From Deltaproteobacteria bacterium (lineage in GTDB: Bacteria > Desulfobacterota > DSM-4660 > Desulfatiglandales > Desulfatiglandaceae): a stretch of 5,670 bases of DNA. Of the stretch, positions 3,927-5,670 are shown piece by piece. Position numbers and translations under genes: made by a program. The notes below the pieces were generated by a model that was given only the letters and a program-made list of their open reading frames with translations, did not search any database and was not told where the DNA came from. Positions within the stretch are counted from its first letter, which is position 1; every line of letters starts with the position of its first letter. Location of the stretch: contig DUZB01000130.1 of NCBI GenBank assembly GCA_013349725.1, positions 1 to 5,670 of the forward strand, written 5' to 3'.

Positions 3927-5670
3927 TGAAAAGCCTCGCGCGTATGACAATCAGGGCTTTGCGCTGGAAACCTGCCTGCCCGAAATGCCTTCACCGTGTA
4001 TTCGCTGGCAGGCGGGCGGTTATAGCGGCGGCAACATTATTGCCTGCAGCGTGTGTCCTGTTTCTCTTTTCCGGGGGCGCACAGGGAAAGATCGACTCCG
4101 GCAATATTTCCGTTACCCTGGAACCAAAGCAGGTTCAATTGGGTGAAGGGGCTATTCTGGCCATTCAGGTCTCAGGAGAAGCGGCTGAGCAGCCCGTTGT
4201 TATGGGCGTTTCCGGGCTTCAGTTTTTTCCCCTGGGACAAAGCAGTGAATACCGCTCCATTAATGGTCGGGTGTCTGCTTCCACGTCTTATCTGTTTCAA
4301 ATACAGGCTGAACATCCCGGGGAGTTCACTATCCCTCCCGTAAAAGTGACTATTAATGGTCGCGTCCGGAAGAGCGAATTTATGACCCTCAAGGTCGCCG
4401 ACGGAGGCGGTCTCCATTCCCGTGGTGGGGCGTTGCCGCCTCCTGCCATGTCTCGGCAAGGATGGGGAAACACTGTTTCGCCATCAGACAGAGGAAACTC
4501 CATGGAAGAAACGGCCCCTGCATTCCTGAGAGTGATTCCCCGAAAGGCGCTTTCTTATGTGGGAGAGTTGGTCCCTATTGAAATCCGAGCCTATTTTCGG
4601 CAGGGGATGCAGGCAACACTGAATTCTCTTCCGGTGCTGAGCGGGAGCGCGTTTGCTTTTCAGGATCCGGACAAAAAACCGCAGCAGACCGAGGAGGTCG
4701 TTGACGGAATTGGGTATACGGTTCTCACCTGGTACGCTGCGGTTGCCGCCGTAAAAGAAGGCGAACATCGCGTTGACGCAGAATTGAACGCCACCATCCT
4801 GCTGCCGGAAAGAAGCAGGCGAAACAGGTCTCCTTTTGGCCGAGGCCTGTTTGATGATGACTTCTTTAACGGGGTTTTCGCAGGCGGAAGGGAGGAGCAC
4901 GTTACGTTGAAAAATCCGAGACTGAAGATTCGAATCTTGCCCCTCCCGAAACTGGGAAAGCCAGAGAATTTCAGTGGCGCCGTGGGCCATTTTATGCTGT
5001 CGGCTTCTGCAACGCCGAAAAAAAGCATGGTAGGTGATCCTATTACCATCACCATGACCATCGAGGGCGCTGGAAATTTCGACCGGGTCTCCTCTCCATC
5101 CCTGGATATTTCCAAAGGGTGGAAGACTTACACTCCCACAACGTCTTTCAACGCGGAAGACAGCGCAGGATATGAAGGCAAAAAGACCTTTGAGCAGGCC
5201 ATTATTCCTCTTGATGCGTCGATGAAGGAGATTCCTCCGGTGCAATTCAGCTATTTTGACACCAAATCCGAAAAATACGTCACCCTGAAAACGGATCCCA
5301 TCCAGGTGGACATCGTACCGGGGGCAGCCTATTCGAAGGCCGTTTCGAATTCTCCCGGACCATCCGGATCTCAACCCACTTCGAACAGTTCCTCCGTTTT
5401 GCAGAAGGGTTCGGCAGGGCTAACGCCTATCCATGTGGGTATGGGACCTGTGGTAGCGGATTTGAGACCGATCATTAAAAATCCATGGTTTTTAGGCGCC
5501 CAGGGAATCCCCATTGGAGCGCTTTTCCTTGGTCTGTTTTTCACCCGAAAACAAAAGAAGATCTCAGGAGATCCGGGTATGAATCGGAAGAAGCAGGTCA
5601 GGCGAAAAGTGGCTCAATCCATAAAGGAGATGGACAGGGCCATGAACGAAAATGATGTTCCGGGTTTCTT
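3926..5670 (+). CDS. batD: BatD-type membrane-anchored periplasmic protein (incomplete at right edge)
   Basis: The frame is open from ATG 3926 to the window edge, giving at least 581 residues with no stop. An unusually long, basic N-terminal region (1-30) precedes a hydrophobic segment (about 31-50) and a possible cleavage site near AQG (52-54), so export is likely. Three beta-rich domains follow: about 58-157, with the BatD-typical PGEFTIPPVKV (131-141); about 198-340, with the SPFGRGLFDDDFF block (302-314) and LKIRILPLP (333-341); and about 348-465, with FSGAVGHFMLSAS (349-361), VGDPITITMTIEGAGNFDRV (369-388) and a later IPPVQFSYFD (436-445). A Ser/Pro linker (about 471-500) leads to a membrane segment (about 522-540). 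A basic cytoplasmic tail with RRKVAQSIKEMD (559-570) resembles the start of the C-terminal helical region of BatD. BatD is thought to be a membrane partner of BatA/BatB; no enzymatic activity is known. Long minus-strand frames opposite this gene are shadows. Confidence 0.9.
   Translation, partial: MKSLARMTIRALRWKPACPKCLHRVFAGRRAVIAAATLLPAACVLFLFSGGAQGKIDSGNISVTLEPKQVQLGEGAILAIQVSGEAAEQPVVMGVSGLQFFPLGQSSEYRSINGRVSASTSYLFQIQAEHPGEFTIPPVKVTINGRVRKSEFMTLKVADGGGLHSRGGALPPPAMSRQGWGNTVSPSDRGNSMEETAPAFLRVIPRKALSYVGELVPIEIRAYFRQGMQATLNSLPVLSGSAFAFQDPDKKPQQTEEVVDGIGYTVLTWYAAVAAVKEGEHRVDAELNATILLPERSRRNRSPFGRGLFDDDFFNGVFAGGREEHVTLKNPRLKIRILPLPKLGKPENFSGAVGHFMLSASATPKKSMVGDPITITMTIEGAGNFDRVSSPSLDISKGWKTYTPTTSFNAEDSAGYEGKKTFEQAIIPLDASMKEIPPVQFSYFDTKSEKYVTLKTDPIQVDIVPGAAYSKAVSNSPGPSGSQPTSNSSSVLQKGSAGLTPIHVGMGPVVADLRPIIKNPWFLGAQGIPIGALFLGLFFTRKQKKISGDPGMNRKKQVRRKVAQSIKEMDRAMNENDVPGF

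Noticed and set aside
2907..3950. Minus-strand open frame of 347 codons opposite the 3' half of the batB/C gene
   Set aside because: It is a shadow of the purine-rich Lys/Gln/Asp coding strand, which rarely gives stop codons in that antisense frame. The translation is Phe/Leu/Arg-rich low complexity, and the plus-strand protein is clearly recognisable.
3926..4060. BatD as a lipoprotein with Cys43 as the lipidated residue
   Set aside because: The residues before Cys43 are PAA, lacking the Leu-like residue at -3 expected in a lipobox, and the hydrophobic stretch continues past the cysteine.
4484..5374. Minus-strand open frame of 296 codons opposite batD
   Set aside because: The plus strand over the same bases encodes a continuous protein with several BatD-typical motifs. 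The antisense product has no recognisable domain.

Overview
The window holds four consecutive plus-strand genes that form the core of a Bat-type ('Bacteroides aerotolerance') operon. They encode a DUF4381-type membrane protein (35-763), a BatA-type von Willebrand factor A (VWA) membrane protein (763-1761), a 666-residue fusion of a BatB-type VWA protein with a BatC-type TPR protein (1926-3926), and a BatD-type protein (3926 to the right edge, incomplete). In the usual order of such operons a MoxR-type AAA+ ATPase gene and a DUF58 gene lie just upstream; neither is visible here, so their presence is inference. No tRNA, rRNA, CRISPR array, insertion sequence or convincing terminator was seen, and no stretch over 300 bases lacks a gene.

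Layout. Bases 1-34 are the upstream edge, with no stop codon in any plus frame. The DUF4381 and batA genes overlap by one base (TAATG), as do the batB/C fusion and batD, each with a strong Shine-Dalgarno sequence. The exception is a 164-base gap (1762-1925) between batA and the fusion gene. It is filled with short tandem repeats: a GGAATGC heptamer array, a 26/29-identical direct repeat, and three units of an ATCTGCGTA-like nonamer. Translated, these give strings such as IPHSAF and QITQI, which I recognise as repetitive spurious peptides from intergenic repeats of Desulfobacterota and similar environmental genomes.

How the genes work together. The predicted topology places both VWA domains, the TPR domain and the BatD beta-rich domains in the periplasm. 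The DUF4381 domain and the BatD tail are on the cytoplasmic side. Both VWA domains keep complete metal-ion-dependent adhesion site (MIDAS) residues. This fits a membrane-anchored surface for protein-protein contacts that a cytoplasmic MoxR ATPase may remodel. The physiological role of Bat systems (oxidative or envelope stress) remains poorly defined.

Organism. The moderate GC content (by eye about half), gene order, protein style and intergenic repeats suggest a Gram-negative bacterium, most likely of Desulfobacterota (former Deltaproteobacteria) affiliation. This is an inference, not a firm assignment.

Novelty. I do not see a wholly new system. The points most worth a second look are the signal-peptide-like segment at the BatB/BatC junction, and the repeat island that interrupts an otherwise translationally coupled operon.
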